A stretch of DNA of 64,000 bases from an uncultured Prevotellaceae bacterium (lineage in GTDB: Bacteria; Bacteroidota; Bacteroidia; Bacteroidales; Muribaculaceae): the NCBI GenBank assembly GCA_900318535.1, contig ONKU01000001.1, positions 1-64,000 on the forward strand. The letters run 5' to 3'. Position 1 is the first letter of the stretch. Every line of letters begins with the position of its first letter. A model generated the notes under the pieces. It made no database searches, was not told the DNA's origin, and saw only the letters and a program-made list of their open reading frames with translations. Made by a program: the position numbers and the translations under genes. Shown here one piece after another: positions 32,920 through 40,982 of this stretch.

Positions 32920-34041
32920 TCAGTCTATGTGGTGATACATCAGGTTCTTGAAACCGGGGAACAGTTCCGGGTGCAGGATGGCGGCAAATTCCCGCAGGAG
33001 CACCTCGGGGTGGAACGGTATGCGGTCAAAGAAACGGGTCTTGTCGGTGTCGCACACATACACGCGCTTGTTCTTAAAGGCAGCCATCTCCTTGTTCAGG
33101 TCAAAGGCGCCTTGCAAGTCATTGAGCGTGTTGATATTGGTCCACTTGATGAACCAGTAGTCGGCATCGTGGGCTACCGCCAGCACCTGGTTGAAATCCA
33201 ATGCCAGTGAGCCTGTATTCTTGTCATCGGCCCACAGGTAGCGTCCTCCAGCATCGTTGAGGATACGCGCCATATAGCTTTGACCGCCAGGCACGTTCCA
33301 CACGCCGCTGATAACCATCTCGGTGACCACAGTGGGACGCGTCTTAGCCTCGGCAGCCTTCTTCTTCATGTCATTGTAGGCAGTGACCACGGCCTGATAG
33401 AGGCTGTCAGCCTCCTGACGCTTGCCCAGCAGTTCACCATAAAACTTCACCCACTCGGCACGCCCCAGGGGATCATACTCCAAGTAATCGGCACACTCGA
33501 TGATGGGGATGTCCAACTTAGCTATCTGCCCGTAGCTGGCATCCTGATAGGGCGAGAGCAGGATGGCGTCGGGCTGCATGTCGATGACCCGCTCGACAGT
33601 GGGATTCATCGAGTTGCCGCAGTCGGCAATCGTGCCGGCAGCGACACCGGCAACCACGGCAGAGTCAATGAAGTACTGCTTATCCACCACACCACGCAAG
33701 GCATCAAGGGCTCCCAGCTCACCCATCAGGCTCGTGTGCACCGACGAATAGACAAGCGCATTCTTGACAGGCGTGCGCACCACGGTTCCCTCAGGCAGGT
33801 CACCGGGCAATTGGGCATCACGAGGCACCAGCACATAACGGTGGAGCACCCCACCCTTCCACGGGTCAGCTACAGTGACCAGGGTATAATCGGCCGTGCG
33901 CTGCATCGAGAGCAACCGGGCTGCAGTGATAATGGAGTCCTGCTGATTCAATGCAAGGTCGCCCTTTCCGCCCCTGAAGCAGGAACAGAGCAGCAGCAAG
34001 ACAGCAGTTAGGGTTATATAACCGTTGTAAGATTTCCTCAT
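32920..34041 (-). CDS. ABC transporter substrate-binding lipoprotein
   Basis: This 373-residue protein has a lipobox (LLLLCSC) and a BtuF/FepB-type two-lobe fold: NALVYSSVHTSLMGELGALD, VERVIDMQPDAILLS, and a C-terminal FDRIPFHPEVLLREFAAILHP. It captures iron-siderophore, heme or cobalamin-like ligands for the FecCD importer downstream. Unusually for this family, the N-terminal lobe carries an insert of about 30 residues before the first family motif. No TonB receptor is adjacent. Confidence 0.9.
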   Translation of the reverse strand: MRKSYNGYITLTAVLLLLCSCFRGGKGDLALNQQDSIITAARLLSMQRTADYTLVTVADPWKGGVLHRYVLVPRDAQLPGDLPEGTVVRTPVKNALVYSSVHTSLMGELGALDALRGVVDKQYFIDSAVVAGVAAGTIADCGNSMNPTVERVIDMQPDAILLSPYQDASYGQIAKLDIPIIECADYLEYDPLGRAEWVKFYGELLGKRQEADSLYQAVVTAYNDMKKKAAEAKTRPTVVTEMVISGVWNVPGGQSYMARILNDAGGRYLWADDKNTGSLALDFNQVLAVAHDADYWFIKWTNINTLNDLQGAFDLNKEMAAFKNKRVYVCDTDKTRFFDRIPFHPEVLLREFAAILHPELFPGFKNLMYHHID

Positions 34042-34059
34042 TACTCTAGAAGTGCCTGA

Positions 34060-34713
34060 TTAATACCCAACCAGGTCAAGGATATAGGGATGCATCACGT
34101 CATTTGAGGCTCGGTCGATGTACTTGTAGAAGTAGTCCTCAATAACGTATTGTTTCTTATAGTCCTTCATGCCCTCGTAGCGCACCTTCAAGTCGTGAAA
34201 ATCCGTCAGAAGTTCACTCAGGTAGCTGTGGGTCACACGCTTAACCCTATGATTCAGGAAATCGATATAGTAAAAGGACATCGTCGGGGTCGTAAAGCCA
34301 TCCGCATTATTGCCAAAGAGGACCTCCTTTACCGTAACCGGACCATTGGCTGTAAGATATGCCACCTTATCATTGAAAAACATGGGAATGAAACCGTCGA
34401 GCCCATTGACATCTCCCTTAAAGTATGTCTTGAGATATTCACTGTTCATCAGCCAGATGCTGTCGCCTTGAGAGACGGCCATGTAGTCTTTTTGGATGGA
34501 TTTGTCAACTTCCTCATATCCCGTTATGAAATAGATTTCATAGGGCGAATATGCATCAATGATGGGATTGACAATAAAAGCCGTAGGCTCCAAGTCCATA
34601 ATCTGCTTCCACGTCTTGTAGAAGTAGAGTGTATCGGGCTCGGTCTGAGCGATGGACTGCAACGACATCGATGCGACAGCCACCAACATGAGATACTTTA
34701 ACCAGTTTTTCAT
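34060..34713 (-). CDS. Secreted protein of unknown function
   Basis: The protein has about 217 residues and a signal peptide (MKNWLKYLMLVAVASMSLQSIA). The mature part is acidic and rich in Tyr/Phe, with no recognised motif. It may be periplasmic or surface exposed. The ATG at 34713 is chosen; one two codons upstream is also in frame. It lies 18 nt before the substrate-binding gene and after maf, all on the minus strand, so may be in one transcript. Confidence 0.65.
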   Translation of the reverse strand: MKNWLKYLMLVAVASMSLQSIAQTEPDTLYFYKTWKQIMDLEPTAFIVNPIIDAYSPYEIYFITGYEEVDKSIQKDYMAVSQGDSIWLMNSEYLKTYFKGDVNGLDGFIPMFFNDKVAYLTANGPVTVKEVLFGNNADGFTTPTMSFYYIDFLNHRVKRVTHSYLSELLTDFHDLKVRYEGMKDYKKQYVIEDYFYKYIDRASNDVMHPYILDLVGY

Positions 34714-34727
34714 TATCATCTTGAATA

Positions 34728-35303
34728 TTAGAATGTTTTCAACACTTGATAGAGTTTGCGCGTGGGCAACCCCATCACATTATAAAAGTCTCCGCTGATG
34801 CCCGAGATGCCGATGTTGCCGATCCATTCCTGGATGCCATAGGCACCAGCCTTGTCCAGGGGTCGGTAATGCTCGATGTAGTAGTCTATTTCCTCATCAG
34901 TGAGTTCGGCAAAGCGGACAATGCTCGTGTCGGAAAACGCCTCGGTACGGTCCCCGGTGGTGACACACACGCCACTGATGACACGGTGGTCGCGGCCCGA
35001 CAAGGCACGCAGCATGCGGTGGGCATCGGCTTCACCGTCAGGCTTGCCCAACACCGCATCATCGAGCACGACAATGGTGTCGGCCGTGATGAGCAGTTCA
35101 TTCTCTTGCAAGGGGTGGCCTTGGGCCTTGATGCGGGCCAGATAAACGGGAATCTCCTCAACGGGAAGGTTGGCAGGATAACTCTCGTCGATACCCTTGA
35201 TGGCCTCGACACGGAAGTTGACGCCCATGTCGTTGAGCAACTCGCGGCGGCGTGGCGAATTACTGCCCAAAACCACGTCATATTTTCCCAAATTATTGAG
35301 CAT
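34728..35303 (-). CDS. maf: Maf-like nucleoside triphosphate pyrophosphatase
   Basis: This 191-residue protein hydrolyses non-canonical or excess NTPs. Family motifs are the opening LGSNSPRRRELL, the DTIVVLDDAVLGKP segment with its catalytic Asp, SGVCVTTGDR and the GAYGIQEW motif near the end. The ATG at 35303 overlaps the end of the upstream DUF2520 gene by 11 nt; a TTG at 35312 is less likely. The two genes are therefore coupled. Confidence 0.93.
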   Translation of the reverse strand: MLNNLGKYDVVLGSNSPRRRELLNDMGVNFRVEAIKGIDESYPANLPVEEIPVYLARIKAQGHPLQENELLITADTIVVLDDAVLGKPDGEADAHRMLRALSGRDHRVISGVCVTTGDRTEAFSDTSIVRFAELTDEEIDYYIEHYRPLDKAGAYGIQEWIGNIGISGISGDFYNVMGLPTRKLYQVLKTF

Positions 35304-36072
35304 TGTCGTCAAGCGGATTACGGTTCATTATCGATTGTGTGATCAGGTCATAGATGTCGCGTTTGTCGTCGTCGAGCATGGCCTGGTGGCTGGCAATGAC
35401 CTTTAAGTCGTGTCGAATGGCCGGGCCGGTCTGGGACTGGGCGGGTGCAAGGCGGTCCAGCTTGTCGACGGTAGTGTGGATGAGGGGTTTCATCGCCTCG
35501 AACGGCAGTCCTGCCTCATCAAGGACCTCGGCAGCCAGGGTCCACATGTGGTTGGCGAAATTGCACGAGAACACCGAGGCGACATGCAGTTGACGGCGCT
35601 TGGCGCTATCGGCCTCGACGACATGGCGAGAGATCAGATGCCCCAACGCCATCAAGTCACCGAGTGCGGCCTCGTCGCTGGCCTCGGCAAAGAAATGGAC
35701 CTCATCAAGCGCTGTGACCACCTGTCGAGAGAAGGACTGCATGGGCCACAACACGCCATAACGCGCCCTGCGCCCCTTGAACAGGTCTATCGGCTTACTG
35801 CCTGATGTGTGTACCCACAGGGCGCCATTATCAGGAACCGCCGAAATCACGCCGGCAATAGCATCGTCACTCACGGCAAGGATGTACACGTCGGCATCGG
35901 GGACCAATTTTTTCAGGTCGTCGGTGGCGTCAGGACAGCCAATGGCATCGGCCAGTGCACGGGCATGAGACAGGGTGCGGCTATAGATCTGAGCCACACA
36001 ACAATGCCTCGACAAACCATGCGCCAGGCTTGTCGCTACGTTACCGGAACCAATGATGACCACACGTTTCAT
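35293..36072 (-). CDS. Rossmann-like / DUF2520 protein
   Basis: This 259-residue protein has an N-terminal NAD(P)-type Rossmann fold (VVIIGSGNVATSLAHGL) like a ketopantoate or pyrroline-carboxylate reductase, and a C-terminal helical DUF2520 domain (HVASVFSCNFANHMW, HTTVDKL, GPAIRHD). It is common in Bacteroidetes. The reaction is unknown. It is the first gene of an operon with maf and has a perfect promoter at 36081-36112. Confidence 0.88.
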   Translation of the reverse strand: MKRVVIIGSGNVATSLAHGLSRHCCVAQIYSRTLSHARALADAIGCPDATDDLKKLVPDADVYILAVSDDAIAGVISAVPDNGALWVHTSGSKPIDLFKGRRARYGVLWPMQSFSRQVVTALDEVHFFAEASDEAALGDLMALGHLISRHVVEADSAKRRQLHVASVFSCNFANHMWTLAAEVLDEAGLPFEAMKPLIHTTVDKLDRLAPAQSQTGPAIRHDLKVIASHQAMLDDDKRDIYDLITQSIMNRNPLDDNAQ

Positions 36073-36080
36073 TTTTTACG

Positions 36081-36112
36081 CAAAATTAGTGCAAGGCGAG
36101 CGAAATACCAAA
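36081..36112 (-). promoter_or_regulatory. Promoter of the DUF2520-maf operon
   Basis: On the minus strand TTTG (36112-36109), a 20-nt spacer and TAATTTTG (36088-36081) match the consensus. The start codon is close, so the leader is short. Confidence 0.65.
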
Positions 36113-36211
36113 AATCTAAGGGTATTTCCTGCCCCTCGTCCAATTTTGAGGGCAAATGCCCCGACAATCACTGATAAGACGCAAATTAAGCAAGAAAGTT
36201 TAAGCATTCTG

Positions 36212-36243
36212 CTTGTAGAAGCCAACGACTTGCACTACCTTTG
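36212..36243 (+). promoter_or_regulatory. Promoter of msrA
   Basis: CTTG (36212-36215), 20 nt, then TACCTTTG (36236-36243). The msrA ATG follows 24 nt later. Confidence 0.65.
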
Positions 36244-36267
36244 TCCAATAATTGTTATAACCAAGCT

Positions 36268-36771
36268 ATGAAAGAGATTTATTATGCGGGAGGATGCTTC
36301 TGGGGCACAGAACATTACTTCAAAATGGTGAATGGAGTCGTTGAGACCGAAGTGGGCTATGCCAACGGACATACCGAGAACCCGACCTATCAGGACGTGT
36401 GCACCGACAAGACCGGCTTTGCCGAGACGGTGCGCGTAGCCTATGACCCCGAGGTCATTTCGCTGGAGTTCTTGACCGAAATGTACTTTAAAGCCATTGA
36501 CCCGACGAGCGTCAATCAGCAAGGCCACGACAAGGGCACCCAGTACCGCACGGGCATCTATTACACCGATGAGGCCGATGTGCCCACGCTCAAGAAAGTA
36601 TATGACCGCGTGCAGGCCCAAGTGAAACTCCGCCTGGCGGTGGAATTGCTGCCCCTCAAGAACTTCTACAAAGCCGAGGACTATCATCAGGACTATCTGG
36701 ACAATAACCCTGACGGCTATTGCCACCTGCCCCTGGAACTGTTTGAGATGGCCAAGCGCGCCAACCGGTAA
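36268..36771 (+). CDS. msrA: Peptide methionine sulfoxide reductase MsrA
   Basis: This 167-residue enzyme reduces methionine-S-sulfoxide in damaged proteins. The catalytic motif GCFWGTEH is at the N-terminus with its Cys at about residue 10. The later ITGxxxP-like region and AEDYHQDYLDNNP segment are typical. The ATG at 36268 is chosen because it gives the family start and follows a good promoter. It lies 8 nt before the M15 peptidase gene. Confidence 0.95.
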   Translation: MKEIYYAGGCFWGTEHYFKMVNGVVETEVGYANGHTENPTYQDVCTDKTGFAETVRVAYDPEVISLEFLTEMYFKAIDPTSVNQQGHDKGTQYRTGIYYTDEADVPTLKKVYDRVQAQVKLRLAVELLPLKNFYKAEDYHQDYLDNNPDGYCHLPLELFEMAKRANR

Positions 36772-36779
36772 CCGCTCGC

Positions 36780-37880
36780 ATGAGGCAGACGATAGACGTA
36801 ATCAGGCAGTGGATTGCCCACCAGTGGACAGTGCTCAAGCCATGGATGCTGCGCCAGTGGCAACGCTTCGTGCCATGGTTCCTGCGCCAGTGGTCGCTGT
36901 TCAAGGCATGGGTCAATCGCATGTGGCACTTATGGACGGACCGCGACAACCGCTGGCTGTCGCTGCCGTGCACTGTTGCAGCATTGCTGGTGCTGCTGGT
37001 GTCTGTCAAGAGCTGCCAAGGCATCGTCTATAACTTCACTCCCGAATGCAAGATATTAAAGCTGGGTTACCCCATCGATGAGGCCAGCGCCCTGGCGGCC
37101 GCGCTGAATCACGAACAGGTCGACTCGCTCATAGCCCGTGGCGAGCACGACACCATTGCCTACCCCATCATCAACGAGCGATACTACATCGCAGGCAATT
37201 TTGACCGCTATCTCGCCTTCCACAAGGCTGACACGACCGGTGCCCCCCTCGGCGACATAGTGGCCGCTGTCAATGTGGGCATCGACCGTGATCCGCAGGA
37301 GAGTGCTGTGCCCTGCGATACCACCATGGACCGGCTGATGCTGGTCAACAGATACCATTATCTTGACGAGCATCACAAGCCTCGCAAACTGAAAGAGTTC
37401 AAAAAAATCTTCCGATATGAGGAGCAACAGGCCGCCCCTGTCGTGGTTGAAGCCTTCGAGGCCATGCAACAGGATTGCAAGAAACAGACGGGTGCACAAC
37501 TGATGGTTAACTCGGCCTACCGCTCCTATAAACAGCAGATAGGAACCTACAAGCACAATCCAAAAGGATATGCCGCCCGTGCTGGCTTCAGTGAGCACCA
37601 GACGGGATTTGCCATCGATGTCACATCGTTGCAGCATCCCATGAGATGGCCTTTCGACACGTCCAAGGAAGGCATCTGGATGCGTGAGCATTGCCATGAA
37701 TACGGCTTTATCCTGCGATACCCCAAAGACCGAGGGCACATCATGAACTACAGCTACGAGCCGTGGCACCTGCGCTATGTGGGCAAAGCTGCCGCCCGCC
37801 AAATGCATGACGAGGGCATCACCTTTGACGAGTATTACGCTTATTACATCGAGCCTCACGCTAAGACGCAAAGGCACTAA
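36780..37880 (+). CDS. M15 family D-Ala-D-Ala carboxypeptidase with Trp-rich repeat N-terminus
   Basis: This 366-residue protein ends in an M15B/VanY-type domain: SAYRSYKQQIGTY, the zinc residues in SEHQTGFAIDV (His and Asp), and HIMNYSYEPWHLRYVG (His). A membrane segment lies at about 61-77 (LPCTVAALLVLLVSV). Before it, residues 11-49 carry Trp at 11, 16, 22, 27, 33, 38, 44 and 49, an alternating 5/6 spacing that is an exact 11-residue period, encoded by 33-bp imperfect tandem repeats. The last eight residues come from a dispersed repeat. The enzyme probably trims cell-wall stem peptides in the periplasm. Confidence 0.85.
   Translation: MRQTIDVIRQWIAHQWTVLKPWMLRQWQRFVPWFLRQWSLFKAWVNRMWHLWTDRDNRWLSLPCTVAALLVLLVSVKSCQGIVYNFTPECKILKLGYPIDEASALAAALNHEQVDSLIARGEHDTIAYPIINERYYIAGNFDRYLAFHKADTTGAPLGDIVAAVNVGIDRDPQESAVPCDTTMDRLMLVNRYHYLDEHHKPRKLKEFKKIFRYEEQQAAPVVVEAFEAMQQDCKKQTGAQLMVNSAYRSYKQQIGTYKHNPKGYAARAGFSEHQTGFAIDVTSLQHPMRWPFDTSKEGIWMREHCHEYGFILRYPKDRGHIMNYSYEPWHLRYVGKAAARQMHDEGITFDEYYAYYIEPHAKTQRH
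36822..36920 (+). repeat. 33-bp tandem repeats encoding a Trp hendecad
   Basis: Three imperfect 33-bp units encode QWTVLKPWMLR, QWQRFVPWFLR and QWSLFKAWVNR. A degenerate unit lies on each side. An 11-residue period is about three helical turns, so the Trp residues would line one face of an amphipathic helix. Confidence 0.8.
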
Positions 37881-37881
37881 G
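37853..37881. repeat. Dispersed GCCTCACGC element, copy C (half, inside a gene)
   Basis: It reads GCCTCACGCTAAGACGCAAAGGCACTAAG, matching the left part of copies A and B. It encodes the last residues (PHAKTQRH) and stop of the M15 peptidase gene. No inverted right end follows. Confidence 0.65.
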
Positions 37882-37908
37882 AAAGCACCAATTCAACTCG
37901 TCCGCCTA

Positions 37909-37990
37909 GTAGAGACGCAAAATTTTGCGTCTCCGATTGTAAGGAGTTACCAAAATGCCAACCCTGAGACGCAAGATTTTGCGTCTCTAC
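37909..37990. repeat. Pair of inverted near-palindromes (GAGACGCAAAATTTTGCGTCTC)
   Basis: Unit 1 (37909-37933) contains a perfect 22-bp palindrome. Unit 2 (37966-37990) is the reverse complement of unit 1 with one mismatch. A 32-nt spacer separates them. The pair sits between convergent genes and could form a large hairpin acting as a terminator. It resembles dispersed palindromic repeats of Bacteroidetes. Confidence 0.7.
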
Positions 37991-38039
37991 TTTTTTGATG
38001 AATGTGAGTTCATCAAAATCACGTTATTATTGATGGTTA

Positions 38040-39074
38040 TTATTGCAGCTTCACGTCATAGCCCGATTCATTGGCCAGGATCGTGAAGTCACCGCGCAGG
38101 CCGTGGCGGCTGCCCATGGCAGCGGTAATCATACCCATGGTCATGCGCAGATTCACCTCTACACAAGGATTTAAGGCGATTTTGCCATTTTCATCCCAAT
38201 AGAGCATCATGTCGATGCCCAAGTATCCATTATAGTGCGGGGCGATAAGGTCATCAATGGCCATGAGGACTTGACCTATCACTGGGTCAAGATCGGGATA
38301 CAGGCCCAGCAGCAGCTCATGCAGTTCTTCCATCGGGGCCACCCTACCCGCTCCGAACTGGCTATGAAAGTCGCTGTCAAAGACCGAATAGCCCATGAAC
38401 ATCACATGTCCGTCACGGCACTTGCATTCGATGGCGAAGTCCTGCACCCTATCCAATCCCACCTCGCACAAGAGTGAGCCTTGACGATTCAAGGCACCTT
38501 CTATCCATCGGGGCACATGGTTGTCGCCCGTCGGGTCAATAACGCGATAGATGCCCTTACCGCTGCCTGACCACGGCATCTTGAGGTAACAGCCGGGATG
38601 TCTGTGCATGAAAGCTGTCACATCGTCAACAGTGCCCAGTTCCACGGGACAGGGCGAAAAAGCGTTACCCAAGGCTTGATGAACAGCAATGCTGGTGCGA
38701 CGGTGCGACAAGCGACGAATCCAGTCCAGTTGTTCATCAGTGGGCAGATTGTCGGGCGAAACGCCCGCTTGTAATAACTGGTGGCGCAACGTGGCATCCC
38801 AGCCCCAGGGGTGGATGCGGCAAGGCCCCAATTCGGCGATTTTGCTGATGGGGACGGGCGTTATGTCAAGATGATGGTCATGGAGCCAGCGGCGGTCCTC
38901 GTCAATCGAGCAATCGTCAGGGATAGCGATATAAGAGCCAGCGGGTGCCACCCACGACGGCAGCAACCGCAGGTCATGACGGAACTGGCGGGCAAACGGC
39001 GGCGCAGTGTAGTTGTGCGCCCCATGCGCCAACGCCAAGTCATGCTCCGGATTGAAAAGATAAACTTCTTTCAT
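38040..39074 (-). CDS. ATP-grasp-like protein of unknown function
   Basis: This 344-residue cytoplasmic protein starts MKEVYLFNPEHDLALAHGAH, with no signal peptide. The centre has YLKMPWSGSGKGIYRV, like the ATP-grasp lysine and glycine-rich loop. The C-terminal half has YNGYLGIDMMLYWDENGKIA and LNPCVEVNLRMTMG, matching the ATP-grasp metal-binding end (Glu-x-Asn). ATP-grasp ligases join a carboxylate to an amine or thiol. The substrate is unknown and the neighbours give no clue. It could also be a non-catalytic relative. Confidence 0.6.
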   Translation of the reverse strand: MKEVYLFNPEHDLALAHGAHNYTAPPFARQFRHDLRLLPSWVAPAGSYIAIPDDCSIDEDRRWLHDHHLDITPVPISKIAELGPCRIHPWGWDATLRHQLLQAGVSPDNLPTDEQLDWIRRLSHRRTSIAVHQALGNAFSPCPVELGTVDDVTAFMHRHPGCYLKMPWSGSGKGIYRVIDPTGDNHVPRWIEGALNRQGSLLCEVGLDRVQDFAIECKCRDGHVMFMGYSVFDSDFHSQFGAGRVAPMEELHELLLGLYPDLDPVIGQVLMAIDDLIAPHYNGYLGIDMMLYWDENGKIALNPCVEVNLRMTMGMITAAMGSRHGLRGDFTILANESGYDVKLQ

Positions 39075-39172
39075 CTAAATGCAAAGGTAGCAATCTTTCG
39101 GCTGACAAATGTGAAAAGATTAGACACTTTTGTACAAAAAACAGTCAATCAGTGATTATTATGGAAAAACAA

Positions 39173-39204
39173 ATTGTGGGAAGCAATAAAATGCATTAAC
39201 TTTG
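39173..39204 (+). promoter_or_regulatory. Promoter of the secreted S41-like gene
   Basis: ATTG (39173-39176), 20 nt, then TAACTTTG (39197-39204), 40 nt before the ATG. Confidence 0.6.
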
Positions 39205-39243
39205 GGCCAATCAAAACCACTAACCACTAATACGATACTGATC

Positions 39244-40908
39244 ATGAAACTTACAACATTTTTCCAACGAGCAGCCCTGCTCAGCGTGTTAACAACAGTG
39301 CTGGCCTTCAACAGCGCTCACGCACAAATTCCCACCGATTCCATCGTCGCCGACTTCAACGAGTTTGTCAGACTGCTGGAAGAGACACACCCCGACCCGT
39401 ACACCAACTATGGCGGTAAGCCCTTCTTCCGTTTGGAAGCCATGGATACCCGATTCGGCCTAATCGAGGATTCGGTAACCAGCACCGATGAGCTGGCACG
39501 CCGCATCACAAAATTCCTGGCACCTCTAGAGGACGGCCACACCAACATTGATATGGGACTCTCTTCATTTTTTGAAGAAAGGGAACCCGAGATGGGGGCT
39601 CCAATCGATTTCTGGCCCATAAGTGACGGTGTTGTCATCGAATCCATCACGACTGAACATAAAGACCTTATAGGCAGCCGATTAATCGCCATCGAGGGCA
39701 TTCCCCTTAAAGAAATTTGCACAAATTTAGCAGCATATCATACTGCCGAGAACGAGATTGGCCGCATTACCAACTTCTGTTTTATCAGCAGTCTCAAACC
39801 AAACGATTTAAGAAAAGTGATACCCGACATGCGCCAGGATTCCATCACGTTCCTGCTCCAGACCCCCAAGGGCAAACAAATGAATCTGACTCTTCCTCTC
39901 ATTGATAAATATGGTTCTGGTTCTAATATCGAGTTATCCAGTGTTGAACACACCAAACCATTCCCCAGCCAAGGGAATCTGTCCTACCTGTTTGTTGATG
40001 ACAAGAAGAACTCGATGTACTTCCGCTCAAGTCAGATCGTATCCCGTGATGCGTTGGAAATAATGATCAGTCACGGCATGGACGTCGGTCAATATCTCAA
40101 GAGGACATATACGCAATATAACGAAGATGAAATGCCTAGCGATGTGAATAAAGCCTTGGCCAAGATTCCATCATTCAGTGATGAATTTGGAAAGATGCTT
40201 CAGGTAATGAAGAAGAACAAGAGCAAAAACCTGATTATCGACCTACGAGGTAACAGCGGTGGGTTCACGCCCATCACCTTGCCCACACTTTACCAGTTGT
40301 GGGGCGACAGATACCTCGAAGAAGCTCCTCGATTTGGCATCAAATTCATTCAGTTATTCTCCCCCCTGTACATGAAAAAGATGAACATCACTATGGAACA
40401 ATTAAATGCCGAGATGCAAGACTATGGGCTCATCTTGGGCGATTATATCGCTACTAGCGAAGGTGACTATAGTCCCGAAGAAATCACTGATGAGTACCGC
40501 GACAGGATGATTGAGGAAATGACAAGCAGTGTCAAGGATAAACTCATGGCACAACATGGCAAACCCGTCTATACGCCCGAGCACGTGTATGTATTAATCA
40601 ATCCAACCACATACAGTGCTGCATTCCACTACGCGTTTTTCTTGTGGAAAATGGGAGCAACGATTGTAGGCCTGCCCAGCAAGCAAGCGCCAAACACCTA
40701 CATGGAAGCGACTCCGTTTGAGCTACCGCGCACCAATTTGAAAGGCAATATTTCTAATTCACTGCAGCTGTTCATGCCAAATGATGACCCTCGCGCCCAT
40801 CAGTTCACACCCGATCTGATGCCAACCTACGAAGACTACAAGCATTACAACTTTGACATGAACACCGAACTCCTGTTCTTACTCGACTATATCAAGAACC
40901 AAGAGTAA
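39244..40908 (+). CDS. Secreted S41-like peptidase
   Basis: The 554-residue protein starts with a signal peptide (MKLTTFFQRAALLSVLTTVL). Two S41 signatures are visible: FLAPLEDGHTNIDMGL (about 90-105) and NLIIDLRGNSGGFTPITLPT (about 330). The later YVLINPTTYSAAFHYAFFLW contains the region of the catalytic Ser (SAA). There is no clear PDZ domain. It belongs to a different S41 branch from the tandem pair above. The ATG at 39244 is preferred over an upstream in-frame start. A terminator follows. Confidence 0.85.
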   Translation: MKLTTFFQRAALLSVLTTVLAFNSAHAQIPTDSIVADFNEFVRLLEETHPDPYTNYGGKPFFRLEAMDTRFGLIEDSVTSTDELARRITKFLAPLEDGHTNIDMGLSSFFEEREPEMGAPIDFWPISDGVVIESITTEHKDLIGSRLIAIEGIPLKEICTNLAAYHTAENEIGRITNFCFISSLKPNDLRKVIPDMRQDSITFLLQTPKGKQMNLTLPLIDKYGSGSNIELSSVEHTKPFPSQGNLSYLFVDDKKNSMYFRSSQIVSRDALEIMISHGMDVGQYLKRTYTQYNEDEMPSDVNKALAKIPSFSDEFGKMLQVMKKNKSKNLIIDLRGNSGGFTPITLPTLYQLWGDRYLEEAPRFGIKFIQLFSPLYMKKMNITMEQLNAEMQDYGLILGDYIATSEGDYSPEEITDEYRDRMIEEMTSSVKDKLMAQHGKPVYTPEHVYVLINPTTYSAAFHYAFFLWKMGATIVGLPSKQAPNTYMEATPFELPRTNLKGNISNSLQLFMPNDDPRAHQFTPDLMPTYEDYKHYNFDMNTELLFLLDYIKNQE

Positions 40909-40928
40909 AACGACTACACTACACAAAT

Positions 40929-40963
40929 AAGGAGGCAACCATACTTATTCTGGTTGCCTCCTT
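40929..40963. terminator. Bidirectional terminator
   Basis: AAGGAGGCAACCA and TGGTTGCCTCCTT form a perfect 13-bp stem with a 9-nt loop, between the convergent S41-like and GH2 genes. Confidence 0.85.
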
Positions 40964-40982
40964 GATTTGTTGTTGGGTGTCT

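Noticed and set aside
32920-34041. Cobalamin riboswitch for the FecCD-type importer
   Set aside because: Only 18 nt separates the first importer gene from the gene upstream, so there is no room; the gap downstream (30721-31092) lacks recognisable riboswitch sequence.
37909-37990. CRISPR-like repeats
   Set aside because: There are only two units, they face each other, and each is a palindrome with one 32-nt spacer; no cas gene is present.
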